NCBI GenBank assembly: GCA_963695805.1
Contig: CAVOHV010000003.1
Location: 124,001-188,000 of the forward strand
Direction: 5' to 3'
From: DASUPK01 sp963695805
GTDB taxonomy: Bacteria > Actinomycetota > Thermoleophilia > Solirubrobacterales > 70-9
Length of the DNA: 64,000 nucleotides
Shown piece after piece: positions 8,379-17,091 of the stretch (the first letter of the stretch is position 1; each line of letters starts with the position of its first letter). The translations under genes were made by a program, and so were the position numbers. The notes beneath the pieces are model-generated. The model was not told where the DNA came from. It searched no databases and was given only the letters and a program-made list of their open reading frames with translations.

Positions 8379-9515
8379 TCATGTCCCGCCACCCGAGCGA
8401 CGCAAAGCGGCCATCCAGCGCCCCAGCCGCGAGCCGCGGCCTTGCCCGCGCAGCTCCCGCTCAAGCTCCATCTCGCGCTGCGTTGGGATCGGGGCCGGCG
8501 CCGGGCGGTTCACTGCCCGCACGGAGGCTCCGGACGGCCGGGAGGGCTCATCACGCGCCCCGCCGGGAGCGGACACCTTCCCGTTGGGTGTGCTCGTGCG
8601 GCGCCAGCGGATGGCGTTCCAGTCGATCTTCTCGATCCGCTCCGTGATCCCATGCTCCCGCCGAAATCCGTCGACGGCGTCCCTGCACTCGTCGATCAGC
8701 TGATAGTCGTCAACGATCAGATAGCCACCGTTGGATAGACCCGGATAGAGCGACTCGAGGGCAAGCCAGGTGGACTCGTAGGTGTCCCCGTCGAGGCGGA
8801 CCACTGACCAGCGGCGGTCGCTCAGCGTCGGCAGCGTGTCGGCGAAGAAGCCTGGCACGAACTCGACGCCGCGCTCGCAGCCCAGGCGGGCGAAGTACCC
8901 CTTCACCTCTTCGAGAGGCACGGCGAGGAAGTCGACCTGGCTCAGGTCCAGGTCACGGTCTTCGGGAAAAGCGTCGGCGTCCGGGGTGGGCAATCCCTGA
9001 AAGGAATCGGCAACGCAAACCGACCGACCAACCTCGCCGAGCGAGTCGAGAGTCGCACGCATCAAGATCGACGCACCGCCCCTCCATGCACCGGCCTCGA
9101 TCAGATCGCCGGAGATGTCGTCGGCGACCACGGATTCGACACACCGCTGGAGGTCGTCGAGCCGCGGGAGGCCGATCATGCTCAGGCCGCTGAAGGGCCA
9201 GTCCGCCCCTCGGACCCGGAGCGCCAGCTCGTCTCCAGTGAGCTCACGAGAGAACACCTGAGAGCCTGGGGTCCTGCCATCCCCGGCGCGGCTCACCGAC
9301 AGAGTGCGCGCACCGGCGAGGTCGACCAGGGAGAGCTTCAACAAACCCAGATACGCCGTACGAAGGCTGTCCTTCTCGGGACCGGGTCCGCTGGCGCGTA
9401 AGTCCCTGGGCGACCCCTGCGCTACGTGGGCAGAGCGGAACGCCTCCTCACTGATGCGAGGGCGCGATGGGACATCCTCGTCCGCCGACGTGTGACGTGT
9501 GCTCTCCGAATGCAT
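8379..9515 (-). CDS. TylF/macrocin O-methyltransferase family protein
   Basis: 378 residues, ATG 9515. The TylF core spans about residues 110-290: GLPRLDDLQRCVE, GDLIEAGAWRGGASILM (motif I), VCVADSFQGLP (the conserved DSFxGLP of the family), VRLDGDTYESTW (metal-binding D-x-D) and GGYLIVDDY. Residues 1-75 and 295-378 are low-complexity extensions; the C-terminal one is basic (LGRWMAALRRSG) and may contact membrane or partner proteins. It lies between two glycosyltransferases on the same strand, 43 bp after the upstream gene. Sugar O-methylation is the expected activity. Confidence 0.9.
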   Translation of the reverse strand: MHSESTRHTSADEDVPSRPRISEEAFRSAHVAQGSPRDLRASGPGPEKDSLRTAYLGLLKLSLVDLAGARTLSVSRAGDGRTPGSQVFSRELTGDELALRVRGADWPFSGLSMIGLPRLDDLQRCVESVVADDISGDLIEAGAWRGGASILMRATLDSLGEVGRSVCVADSFQGLPTPDADAFPEDRDLDLSQVDFLAVPLEEVKGYFARLGCERGVEFVPGFFADTLPTLSDRRWSVVRLDGDTYESTWLALESLYPGLSNGGYLIVDDYQLIDECRDAVDGFRREHGITERIEKIDWNAIRWRRTSTPNGKVSAPGGARDEPSRPSGASVRAVNRPAPAPIPTQREMELERELRGQGRGSRLGRWMAALRRSGGGT

Positions 9516-9558
9516 CTGCTCGAGGGACTCGGGCAGAACATAGCGAGATGCTCCGGGC

Positions 9559-10443
9559 CTAACGGCGACGCAGTAGGCGCTTGGCTGCGCGCAGCGGCTT
9601 GGTCAATCGCCAGCTCGGGCTCTTCTCGACCCGCTCCAGCAGCTCCAGCGCCGCGTGATACTTGAGCTCATGGGACTTCGACTGGCCCTTGGCGCATGCC
9701 GCCTCGGCCTCCGCACGCAGTGTCCGGGCCTGCCAGTCGTTGGAGCCGACGTCGTGGGGGAAGGTACCGTCCCACTTCTCCGCCAGCCGGATATACGCCT
9801 CAATCCATGAGTCCGGGTCGCTGATCAGGTCGAGCGAGTGATTATGGATCGCGGGGAGGTTGGCGGTGACAACCTTCTTGCCGGCGGCTCTCGCCTGGCA
9901 GCAGATGTCGAAGTCGTAACCGTGGAGCTTGCCGAGCGACTCGTCGAAGCGCAGGTTGTGCACCGCCCATGGCGAGAGGACCATCACGAACCCGTCGATC
10001 GAGTCGACCTCGCCCAACTCGGCAAAGGTGGGGGCCATGCTCTCCGAGAAGGTCATCGCGGTGATGTCTCCTCCCCCGACCTCCTCATAGCGGTGGATGA
10101 ATGACGCCCAGGTGACGGCCCCTTCCCACCAGGCGATGCTTCGGACCCCGATCGCCCCGACGCACCCCGCGATCGCCACGTCGGGATCGGCGAGTGCCTC
10201 CCTGACCTTCGTACAGAAGTGATCGTCCTCGAGCAACTCTGTGTCCTGGTGCAGGATGACCAGCGCCTCGAGCTCGGGCTCATCGCGAGCGAGATCCAGC
10301 ATCAGGTTGTAGTTCCGAAACAGCGACCCGGTCGTCTGGTGAGCGAGGAGCTTCGAATCGGGCTCCATGACGCGGCGGATTCCGGGTTCAGCCCACTTCT
10401 CGTACTGCTCCGGGGAGGTGATGGCGGTGCCGAAAATGATCAT
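9559..10443 (-). CDS. GT2-like glycosyltransferase (Glyco_tranf_2_5 type)
   Basis: 294 residues, ATG 10443. The fold is GT-A-like without the classical N-terminal motif: RNYNLMLDLARDEPELEALV, then ILHQDTELLEDD, which supplies the acidic D-x-E at the expected position, IDGFVMVLSPWAV, and LHGYDFDICCQARAAGKKV, the usual late ED/YDxD region. The C-terminus SPSWRLTKPLRAAKRLLRRR is shared with two methyltransferases in this locus. It lies 26 bp downstream of the exporter permease, so it is probably co-transcribed with it. Confidence 0.75.
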   Translation of the reverse strand: MIIFGTAITSPEQYEKWAEPGIRRVMEPDSKLLAHQTTGSLFRNYNLMLDLARDEPELEALVILHQDTELLEDDHFCTKVREALADPDVAIAGCVGAIGVRSIAWWEGAVTWASFIHRYEEVGGGDITAMTFSESMAPTFAELGEVDSIDGFVMVLSPWAVHNLRFDESLGKLHGYDFDICCQARAAGKKVVTANLPAIHNHSLDLISDPDSWIEAYIRLAEKWDGTFPHDVGSNDWQARTLRAEAEAACAKGQSKSHELKYHAALELLERVEKSPSWRLTKPLRAAKRLLRRR

Positions 10444-10469
10444 GGGCGCGGTTCAAAGGTGAGGGTCAT

Positions 10470-11318
10470 TCAGAGCTGCTCCGCGACGTGCGGGGCCTCC
10501 CTGTTGAAGTACCAGACCGAGGCCACGCAAAGCGCGATCGCGATCGCCGACGGCGGGATCAGGTGCACCCAGCCGCCTACGGCCGCGGCCGCACTCGGAG
10601 CGCTCGGGTCGATGATCAGCTTGCGCGCCTCGACGAAGAGCGGCACCAGGGGGTTGATCGTGAGGATGTGCCTGTAGGCGTCCGGAACGCGCTCGAACGG
10701 ATAGAGGACCGGCGTCGCGTAGAACAGCGCGGTCACGAATACCCCCCAGATGATCGCGACGTCGCGGAAGCGGACGTAGAGGGTCGAGAGCAGCATCGAA
10801 ACCGCGGCGGTGAGCAGGACGAGAGCGGTGACGATCACGGGCAGGAGCAGCCAGGTCCACATCGGGTCCACGTTGAAGGCGACCAGGAAGATCGCGACCA
10901 CGACCAGGTTGACGGCAAAGTTGAACAGGGCGGTGAGCACGATCGCCATCGGGATCACAAGGCGTGGGAACTGGGTCTTCCGCACGATTCCCTCCTGGGC
11001 CACGACCGATCCCACCGCCATCGTCGTTGCCTCCTGGAAGAGCCCGAAGAGCACGATGTTGAAGAGGAGGAGAACCGCATAGTGCGGCACCTCAGAGCCG
11101 ATCCTGAAGATCTGGGTGAACACGAAGAGCAACACGGCGAAGAGCAGCAGTGGCCGCAAGAGGGACCAGACGTAGCCGAGCACGGTGCCGAAGTAGGTCT
11201 TCTTGAACTCGGTGACCGAGATCAGGTAGAGCAGGTCCCAGAAACGCCGCAGGCCTCCCCCGAGGGCTGACGGACCGTGGACGTCCCGCAAGGTGGGAGT
11301 GGTCGGCTGTGCGCTCAT
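10470..11318 (-). CDS. wzm: ABC-2 type polysaccharide export permease (Wzm/TagG-like)
   Basis: 282 residues with six predicted membrane helices, arranged as in Wzm/TagG permeases: a cytoplasmic N-terminus, the LLYLISVTEFKKTYFGTVLG amphipathic entry, VLLLFNIVLFGLFQEATTM and the late FYATPVLYPFERVPD followed by ILTINPLVPLFVEARKLI, which is typical of this family. It moves lipid-linked polysaccharide across the membrane with the ATPase encoded immediately upstream. The start codon overlaps the ATPase stop by 4 nt (ATGA), giving a tightly coupled pair. The gene symbol is by role. Confidence 0.9.
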   Translation of the reverse strand: MSAQPTTPTLRDVHGPSALGGGLRRFWDLLYLISVTEFKKTYFGTVLGYVWSLLRPLLLFAVLLFVFTQIFRIGSEVPHYAVLLLFNIVLFGLFQEATTMAVGSVVAQEGIVRKTQFPRLVIPMAIVLTALFNFAVNLVVVAIFLVAFNVDPMWTWLLLPVIVTALVLLTAAVSMLLSTLYVRFRDVAIIWGVFVTALFYATPVLYPFERVPDAYRHILTINPLVPLFVEARKLIIDPSAPSAAAAVGGWVHLIPPSAIAIALCVASVWYFNREAPHVAEQL

Positions 11319-12607
11319 CCCGGCGGCTCCTGGGGAACCGCGGTGACGTCGCCCTCGACGATCACCTTCGCGAACGAGGCCCGGGTGCCGTAGACGACGA
11401 AGTCGAACACCTCGAGCGTCTGCAGAGCGAGGTCGGCGATCTCGTCGCTGCGGGCCACCCAGCAGTGGAGCGAGTAACGGCCAGGGGTGAGCGGATTCTG
11501 GATCGTCCCCCTGAGCCGCACTCGCTGGCCGGCCTCGAGGCGCCTCGGGCCGCCGTCCGGCACCGCGAGCTCCGGCTCGTACTGAAAGATCGTGTCCCCG
11601 TCTGCGTCAACGACGGTGAGGTTGAATGCGGGGTCCGCCATGTCGACGCTGGCCTCGAGCAGGATGTTGATCCTGATCGGCTCGTCCTCGGCGAGGTTCT
11701 CGATCCGCCCGCCATCTTCATCCTCGAGCCAGGCGTCCACCACTCGAGCCTGGATGTCCGGAACGCCTCCCATTCCATGCTTGGCTGAGCCGGTCCGGTG
11801 GTCGCGGAAGTTGATGCGCAGATACTCGCGCCCCGCCTCATCGGGATCGCCCAGGTACTGCTGCTCCCCCTGCTCGAGCAGCATCGCCCGGTGGCAGTAG
11901 CGGTCCACCGAGGCCATGTCGTGCGTGACCAAGACGACGGTGCGGTCGCCGTCGCGCATCTCCGTGAAGACGTCCCCGCACTTCTGCTGGAACGCGGCGT
12001 CGCCCACCGCCAGGACCTCGTCGATCAACAGGATCTCGGTCTGGGACTGAAGCATCACCGAGAAGGCGAGCCGCACGAGCATCCCGGAGGAGTAGTTCTT
12101 CAGCTTCAGATCAACGAACTCCTCGAGCTCCGCGAAGTCGAGGACCTCGTCGAGGCGGCGCCGCCCTTCCAGCCGGGAGAGCCCCATCATCACGCCGTTG
12201 AGCTCGACGTTCTCGCGGGCGGTCAGATCGGGATTGAATCCGACGCCCAGCTCGATGAAGGGCGCAACGCGCCCCGCCATGCGGATCCTCCCAGCGTCGG
12301 CCCGGTAGATGCTGGCAAGCAGCTTCAGGAGGGTGCTCTTGCCGGAGCCGTTGCGCCCGACGATCCCGAAGAACTCCCCCTGGCGCACATCGAAGCTGAC
12401 GTCGCGGAGCGCCTGCAGCTCACGGTAGGCGAGTCGGGTGAACGGGTGCACGGCCCGCTCCTTGAACGAGTCTATTCGATGGCTCGGGATCTGGAAGCGC
12501 TTGCTGACGCCGCTCACGTCGATCGCCAGCGGACTGCTCTCCAGCGCAAGCCGACGCTCACTGCGGCTGGGCGCGGCACGGCTGGTTGATGTCTCAGTGG
12601 CGCTCAT
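11315..12607 (-). CDS. wzt: Polysaccharide ABC transporter ATPase with C-terminal glycan-binding domain (Wzt)
   Basis: 430 residues, ATG 12607. Residues about 25-260 are the nucleotide-binding domain: Walker A GRNGSGKST, signature YSSGMLVRLAFS, Walker B ILLIDEVLAVGD and the switch His in VTHDM. Residues about 290-425 form a beta-sandwich like the Wzt C-terminal domain (VVDAWLEDEDGG, YSLHCWVARSDE), which in O9a/O8-type systems recognises the modified end of the finished glycan. Methyl caps are a known recognition signal in such systems, which fits the many methyltransferases here. It heads the minus-strand operon running to about 7145. Confidence 0.92.
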   Translation of the reverse strand: MSATETSTSRAAPSRSERRLALESSPLAIDVSGVSKRFQIPSHRIDSFKERAVHPFTRLAYRELQALRDVSFDVRQGEFFGIVGRNGSGKSTLLKLLASIYRADAGRIRMAGRVAPFIELGVGFNPDLTARENVELNGVMMGLSRLEGRRRLDEVLDFAELEEFVDLKLKNYSSGMLVRLAFSVMLQSQTEILLIDEVLAVGDAAFQQKCGDVFTEMRDGDRTVVLVTHDMASVDRYCHRAMLLEQGEQQYLGDPDEAGREYLRINFRDHRTGSAKHGMGGVPDIQARVVDAWLEDEDGGRIENLAEDEPIRINILLEASVDMADPAFNLTVVDADGDTIFQYEPELAVPDGGPRRLEAGQRVRLRGTIQNPLTPGRYSLHCWVARSDEIADLALQTLEVFDFVVYGTRASFAKVIVEGDVTAVPQEPPG

Positions 12608-12683
12608 TTCGTCTCATTCCCCCTCCGTTCCCTGACTCCCCGGCGTAGGCTAGATGAGTTGCTCACGCGCCCAGGGGTGAAGA

Positions 12684-12689
12684 TAGGGT
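12684..12689 (+). promoter_or_regulatory. Probable -10 element (TAGGGT), leaderless start
   Basis: TAGGGT ends 6 nt before GTG 12696; no Shine-Dalgarno sequence is present. Confidence 0.4.
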
Positions 12690-12695
12690 TGCCGC

Positions 12696-13478
12696 GTGGG
12701 CGAGGCGGCTGAACGAAGTCATTGGGCTGTAGTCGGCGAGGAGTTCGCTCGCATCCAGGCCTCGGGCCTCCCGGTTCGCCCGAACTACACGTGGTGCGTC
12801 CTGCACGCCGCCAGCGTCGCTTCCCGCACGGGAGTCCCGGAGATCTCTGTGCTCGAGTTCGGCGTGGCCGGCGGGAACGGGCTCGTCGCTCTCGAGGCGG
12901 TGGCCGCCGAGGCCGAGCGAGCGCTAGGCGTCGGTGTCCGGGTCTACGGCTTCGACACCGGGAAAGGACTCCCGCCGCCCCGCGACCACCGTGACGCTCC
13001 CTTCCTGATGGAAGGAGGCGACTTTCCCATGGACCCGGAAGCGCTAAGGTCGCGCCTCGAACGGGCCGAGTTGATCCTCGGCGACGTCGATCGCACCGTG
13101 CCTGACTTCCTGGAGTCCGGTCCGGCGCCGGTCGGCTTCATCTCCTTCGACCTCGACTACTACTCGTCCACCCGCGACGCCCTCCGCGTGTTCGACGGCG
13201 ATGCGGCCGCTTTCCTGCCGCGGGTGCTCTGCTACTTCGACGACGTTCACTTCTACCCCTGGGGAGACTCGATCGGCGCCCGCCTCGCGATTCGGGAGTT
13301 CAACGAGGAGCGGCGGAACCGAAAGATCGACGCGCTGCACGGCATGCGCTTCATCTTCGGCCCCGAGCAGCGTGAGGAGCGCTGGCTCGAGGGGCTCTAT
13401 CTCGCCCACCTCTTCGACCATCCCCGGTACGACCAGTTCGAGGGCACCCACCTGGTCCGCCGACTCGACCTCGCCTGA
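12696..13478 (+). CDS. TylF-like/Rossmann SAM methyltransferase
   Basis: 260 residues, GTG 12696. It starts a plus-strand pair divergent from the ABC exporter. Motifs: SVLEFGVAGGNGLVALE (motif I), YGFDTGKGLPPP (the position of the DSFxGLP box of TylF proteins, here DTGKGLP), ILGDVDRTVPDF, FISFDLDYYSST (acidic metal/cofactor pair) and CYFDDVHF. It is closest to the TylF superfamily but divergent in the DSF box. A TAGGGT hexamer 6 nt before the start suggests a leaderless transcript. The role is probably glycan O-methylation. Confidence 0.75.
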   Translation: MGEAAERSHWAVVGEEFARIQASGLPVRPNYTWCVLHAASVASRTGVPEISVLEFGVAGGNGLVALEAVAAEAERALGVGVRVYGFDTGKGLPPPRDHRDAPFLMEGGDFPMDPEALRSRLERAELILGDVDRTVPDFLESGPAPVGFISFDLDYYSSTRDALRVFDGDAAAFLPRVLCYFDDVHFYPWGDSIGARLAIREFNEERRNRKIDALHGMRFIFGPEQREERWLEGLYLAHLFDHPRYDQFEGTHLVRRLDLA

Positions 13479-13505
13479 TCCAGCTGCCGACCCGGCAGCC
13501 GTTGC

Positions 13506-13511
13506 TAGCCT
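13506..13511 (+). promoter_or_regulatory. Probable -10 element (TAGCCT), leaderless start
   Basis: TAGCCT ends 9 nt before ATG 13521; there is no ribosome site. Confidence 0.4.
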
Positions 13512-13520
13512 CACGCCGAC

Positions 13521-14579
13521 ATGAGCCTCTTCTCGAGAACACGTCGCGGCGGGCCGCTGGCGGAGGCGGATCGCCTGGAGGCCGAGGGCGGCGCGATCGA
13601 TGCCGTCGACGCGCTGGTGGGCGCAAACCGCGAGCAGCCGGACCCCGAGATCGAGCGTCGCCTCGTCGTGGCTAGGAACCGCGCCTTCGCGGAGCTCAAG
13701 CCCGGTCTGGCCGATCCGATCGAGCGCCGGCTCGCCGATGTGCCCGAGGGGATCGCCCCGGTCGACGACATGGGGATCCCCACCGTCTCCGCCAAAGACC
13801 TCAGCGCAGAGGCGATCGCCGACGGCGTCCTCCGCCGCGGCTGCCTGCTCGTCCGCGGACTGGTGAAGCCGGAGCGTGCGGAGCACCTCGTCGCCGGCAT
13901 CGACCGCGTCTTCGAGGCCCGCGACGCTCACGACGCCGGGGCGCCGGTCGAGGAGACCACGCCATGGTTCCATCCCTTCGAGCCGGAGCCCGAGCACGCC
14001 ACCACGGTCGTGGCTGGTCGGACATTCGTCAACACGGGCTCCGGCACCTGGATCGCCGACTCGCCGCGGCTTCTCTTCCAGCTCCTCGAAACGTTCGAGG
14101 ACCTCGGTCTGAGGGAGAAGATCAGCGCCTATCTCGGCGAGCGGCCTGCCATCTCGCTCAACAAGGGGACCCTGCGGCGCCTTCCGCCCGAGGGCGGCAC
14201 CGAGTGGTGGCACCAGGACGGCGCCTTTCTCGGTGAGGGCATCCGCTCGCTGAACATCTGGGTCGCGCTGACCCGATGCGGGCGCGACGCGCCGGGGATG
14301 GACGTCGTCGCGAAGCGGCTCGACGGCATCGTCGAGCCCGGCAATCGCGGCGCCGACTTCGACTGGTCCCTGAGCGACGAGGAGGTCCGCGAGCTCGCGG
14401 GCGACGCCATCGTGCGCCCGCTGTTCGAGCCCGGCGACGCCCTGCTGTTCGACCATCTCCTCCTCCATCGCACCGGCACCGACCGCGGTATGACCGAGAC
14501 GCGATACGCCACCGAGACCTGGTTCTTCGCGCCCTCGGCGTATCCGGATCCGGGCGAGCAGGTCCCGCTCGTCTTCTGA
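13521..14579 (+). CDS. Phytanoyl-CoA dioxygenase (PhyH)-family Fe(II)/2-oxoglutarate oxygenase
   Basis: 352 residues. The double-stranded beta-helix iron site is visible: WWHQDGAF gives the HxD pair (about residues 232-234), and LLFDHLLLHRTG gives the distal His near residue 315, followed by a 2-oxoglutarate-binding Arg (RYATETWFF). The N-terminal 90 residues are a charged helical extension. PhyH enzymes hydroxylate small molecules or carrier-bound acyl chains, and some modify sugars; here it sits among methyltransferases and glycosyltransferases, so it may hydroxylate a sugar or lipid anchor. The substrate is unknown. The gene ends 4 bp from the convergent GT2 gene. Confidence 0.85.
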   Translation: MSLFSRTRRGGPLAEADRLEAEGGAIDAVDALVGANREQPDPEIERRLVVARNRAFAELKPGLADPIERRLADVPEGIAPVDDMGIPTVSAKDLSAEAIADGVLRRGCLLVRGLVKPERAEHLVAGIDRVFEARDAHDAGAPVEETTPWFHPFEPEPEHATTVVAGRTFVNTGSGTWIADSPRLLFQLLETFEDLGLREKISAYLGERPAISLNKGTLRRLPPEGGTEWWHQDGAFLGEGIRSLNIWVALTRCGRDAPGMDVVAKRLDGIVEPGNRGADFDWSLSDEEVRELAGDAIVRPLFEPGDALLFDHLLLHRTGTDRGMTETRYATETWFFAPSAYPDPGEQVPLVF

Positions 14580-14583
14580 CCCG

Positions 14584-16002
14584 CTAGCCCCAGCGCGGCG
14601 GGCCGATATCCGGCAGGCTGACCGCGGGCGGGGCGGTGTCGCAGCGTCCGTTGTGTCGACCGAGCCGGGAACAGAGCCCGGCCCACGATCGCCAGAGAAG
14701 GCCGGATGCGGCGACCCACTCCAAGCCGCTCGTCTCGTCCCGTCCCAACAGGGTGCGAAGGGACCGAAGCGAAAGGCGAAGCGCGGTTGGCAGGGTCTCC
14801 GCCGTGAGGCGGCCAAGCGCCCTGCGCTCGGCATCCCCTTTCAGGGCGCCGCGATCGATCAGCGCCTGCCTGTACATGCGAAGTGGGAGATAGGCGTGGA
14901 AAAACCGTCCCCGCCACCTGACAGCAAGCGAGGGCGACAGGTCAGGCCTTCTGTCGTGACCTTCCGCGAAGGCGCCGAACCTGCCCTGGAGGACGGCCGC
15001 CTCGTGCTGCACGTAGTCGTAGAGGGGACGATCCACGCGGACGATCGGTCCGGCCGAGAGCGCGACCGCAGGCAGCCAGCGGTCGTGGAACGGCCAGCCG
15101 GGCACCCGCGGAAACGGCAGCGCGCGGCGAGCGACGTCGGCTCTGATCAGCAGCGAGGCTCCCGGGACGCTGTTGGCGACGAGCACCGAGAGGAGGCTCG
15201 TGGTGTTCGGCCGTCGCTTGGGCCAGACCGAGTGGGCCAGGACAGCGCCCTCGGTGTCGGTGAGCCGGGCGTCGCTGTAGGCGAGTGGCGCATCGCCGAT
15301 CGCCCCTCTCAGCGTCGTGAGCTTGTCCGGGTACCAGATGTCGTCCTGATCGCACAGCGCCATGAACTCCGCCTCGCTCGGGGCGAGCCGCAGCGCCCGC
15401 TCGAAGTTGAGGTAGAAGCCGCGCCTCGACTCTGAGATCGAGAGGGCGAACCGTGGATCGTCGGCGACCTGGCGCTCGATCTCGGAGCGGCGCTCGGGAC
15501 TCGAGTGATCGTCGCTGATCACGCAGATCCAATTCGAGTCGGTTTGCGCCCGCAGAGAATCGATCTGCTCGCGCAGCAAGCCCGGATCCGGATCGAAGCT
15601 CGCCAGGCAGATTGCGATCAGCCCTCCGGACGCACCTTCCGGAGCCGCGACGGGCGAGGGCGCCTCCTCTACCTCGATCTTCCCGAGCTCGGCTTCAGCG
15701 ACGCCGCCGTCGCGGAACCTGACCACAACCTCGACTGGGAGCGCGCCGGGCGAGGCCGGCACGCCCGGATGCGCAGCCCAGAACCTCAGCGGTCGCCCTG
15801 GCCGTGGCAGCTCGTGAAAGTCACATTCGCGTGTCGCCCCGCCGACCACGAGCTCGACCTCCCCGATCGCGTGCTGTGAGCGCACCGTTCCGCAGACGAA
15901 GAACGGAGTGGGCTCGCCTGCCCAGACCGAGCCCGTGAGCGGGAGATCGAGGGTCGCCTCGAGGTCGGACGGGGGATTCAGGCGGGCGCACCTGGAGGCC
16001 AC
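14584..16002 (-). CDS. GT2 glycosyltransferase with N-terminal accessory domain
   Basis: 472 residues, GTG 16002. Residues about 10-125 form a beta-rich domain (SVWAGEPTPFFVCGTVRS) found in related form in three other glycosyltransferases of the locus. The GT-A domain follows from about 130: AICLASFDPDPGLLREQI, VISDDHSSPERR, a DQDD metal motif (MALCDQDDIW), YSDARLTDTEG and PFHDRWLPAVAL with the late PLYDYVQH box, all typical of rhamnosyltransferase-like GT2 enzymes. A TAGCTT hexamer lies 6 nt upstream of the GTG. It is divergent from the methyltransferase at 16123. Confidence 0.88.
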   Translation of the reverse strand: MASRCARLNPPSDLEATLDLPLTGSVWAGEPTPFFVCGTVRSQHAIGEVELVVGGATRECDFHELPRPGRPLRFWAAHPGVPASPGALPVEVVVRFRDGGVAEAELGKIEVEEAPSPVAAPEGASGGLIAICLASFDPDPGLLREQIDSLRAQTDSNWICVISDDHSSPERRSEIERQVADDPRFALSISESRRGFYLNFERALRLAPSEAEFMALCDQDDIWYPDKLTTLRGAIGDAPLAYSDARLTDTEGAVLAHSVWPKRRPNTTSLLSVLVANSVPGASLLIRADVARRALPFPRVPGWPFHDRWLPAVALSAGPIVRVDRPLYDYVQHEAAVLQGRFGAFAEGHDRRPDLSPSLAVRWRGRFFHAYLPLRMYRQALIDRGALKGDAERRALGRLTAETLPTALRLSLRSLRTLLGRDETSGLEWVAASGLLWRSWAGLCSRLGRHNGRCDTAPPAVSLPDIGPPRWG

Positions 16003-16008
16003 CGGCGC

Positions 16009-16014
16009 AAGCTA
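16009..16014 (-). promoter_or_regulatory. Probable -10 element (TAGCTT on minus strand), leaderless start
   Basis: It ends 6 nt before GTG 16002 on the minus strand. Confidence 0.4.
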
Positions 16015-16122
16015 GCGGTGCTCGAACGTGGAGGATCTCCCGCTATGTTGGCGCCTCACCTCCTGGCAAAGCCCGCAACGGATGCCCGATACCGACCGAG
16101 ACACCTAATCGATCCTCACCCG

Positions 16123-17091
16123 ATGAACATCCCCAACTCATCGGCTGACGCCCCGTATCCCCCGTTCGAGCTTGCCGACCGCGTCTTTGGCATCGAGAAC
16201 TGGACCAGCGATCCGATGCGCACCTATGCGGAGATGGGAGCCCAGACGCATCGTGCGATCACATCCCTACTGCCGGACGACTGGTCTTGGGAGGGCAAAC
16301 GAGCTCTCGACTTCGGCTGCGGCGCCGGCCGCACCCTTCGCCATTTCTTGCCGGAGGCTGAGAGCGCCGAATTCTGGGGTGCCGACATCGACGGCGCGAG
16401 CACCGCCTGGATCGAGGCCAACCTTTCGCCGCCACTGAATGGCTGGCACGCGAATGCGATCCCGCCACTCGGGCTCGAGCACGGCACCTTCGACTTGATC
16501 TGGGCGGTCTCGGTGTTCACGCACCTGACCTACAACTCGACGCCCTGGCTGCTCGAGCTCCACAACCTCCTCAAGCCGGGCGGCTACCTGATCCCGACCT
16601 ACATGGGCCGCTGGATCTGCGAGTTCTTCACCGGCGAGACCTGGGAGGAGGACCGCCATGGCCGCACGATGCTTCGCCATACCTGGCCGTGGGACAAGGG
16701 CGGTCCGGCGGTTCTGATCTCGGATTGGTGGATGCGGGAGCACTGGGGGCGCGCCTTCGAGATTGTCGACGTCGCGCCTCAGGTGCACAACATGAGCTGG
16801 CCGCTACTGCGCAAGCTCGACGTGGAGATCACCACCGCCGAGCTCGATGAGCCCGCCGACGACCCACGCGAGTACGCCGCCTTGCTAACCAACCTGCGAC
16901 TGCTGCGACGGGAGATCGCGTTGATCGAGGAGAACCACCGACAAGAGACCGAGGCCATGGAGGCGCGGATCAGGTCGGAGTACGAGGGTTCGACGAGCTG
17001 GAGGATGACCGCCCCGATCAGGGCGGCGGCGCAGCGCCGAAGGGACCGCCGCGCCGGCCGTGGCGACGGGGACCGCGCTAGCGCTCCCTGA
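16123..17091 (+). CDS. SAM-dependent methyltransferase with SWRxT tail
   Basis: 322 residues from ATG 16123; an upstream in-frame ATG region to 16018 has no protein-like composition. Motif I ALDFGCGAGRTLRHF, acidic GADIDG, motif II FDLIWAVSVFTHLT, and motif III LLKPGGYLIPTYMG place it with class I methyltransferases. It is clearly a paralogue of the gene at 21915-22784 (shared VLISDWWxREHWGRAFE and WPLLRKxDV). A predicted coiled coil (about 255-285) leads to the C-terminal STSWRMTAPIRAAAQRRRDR tail. It probably methylates or caps the glycan; the target is unknown. Confidence 0.88.
   Translation: MNIPNSSADAPYPPFELADRVFGIENWTSDPMRTYAEMGAQTHRAITSLLPDDWSWEGKRALDFGCGAGRTLRHFLPEAESAEFWGADIDGASTAWIEANLSPPLNGWHANAIPPLGLEHGTFDLIWAVSVFTHLTYNSTPWLLELHNLLKPGGYLIPTYMGRWICEFFTGETWEEDRHGRTMLRHTWPWDKGGPAVLISDWWMREHWGRAFEIVDVAPQVHNMSWPLLRKLDVEITTAELDEPADDPREYAALLTNLRLLRREIALIEENHRQETEAMEARIRSEYEGSTSWRMTAPIRAAAQRRRDRRAGRGDGDRASAP

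Noticed and set aside
10488..11270. Highly charged 260-residue plus-strand frame
   Set aside because: It is antisense to the Wzm permease; Asp/His/Arg/Glu-rich content is the complement of hydrophobic codons.
13044..14834. 596-residue minus-strand open frame
   Set aside because: It is antisense to the PhyH oxygenase gene with its HxD iron site.
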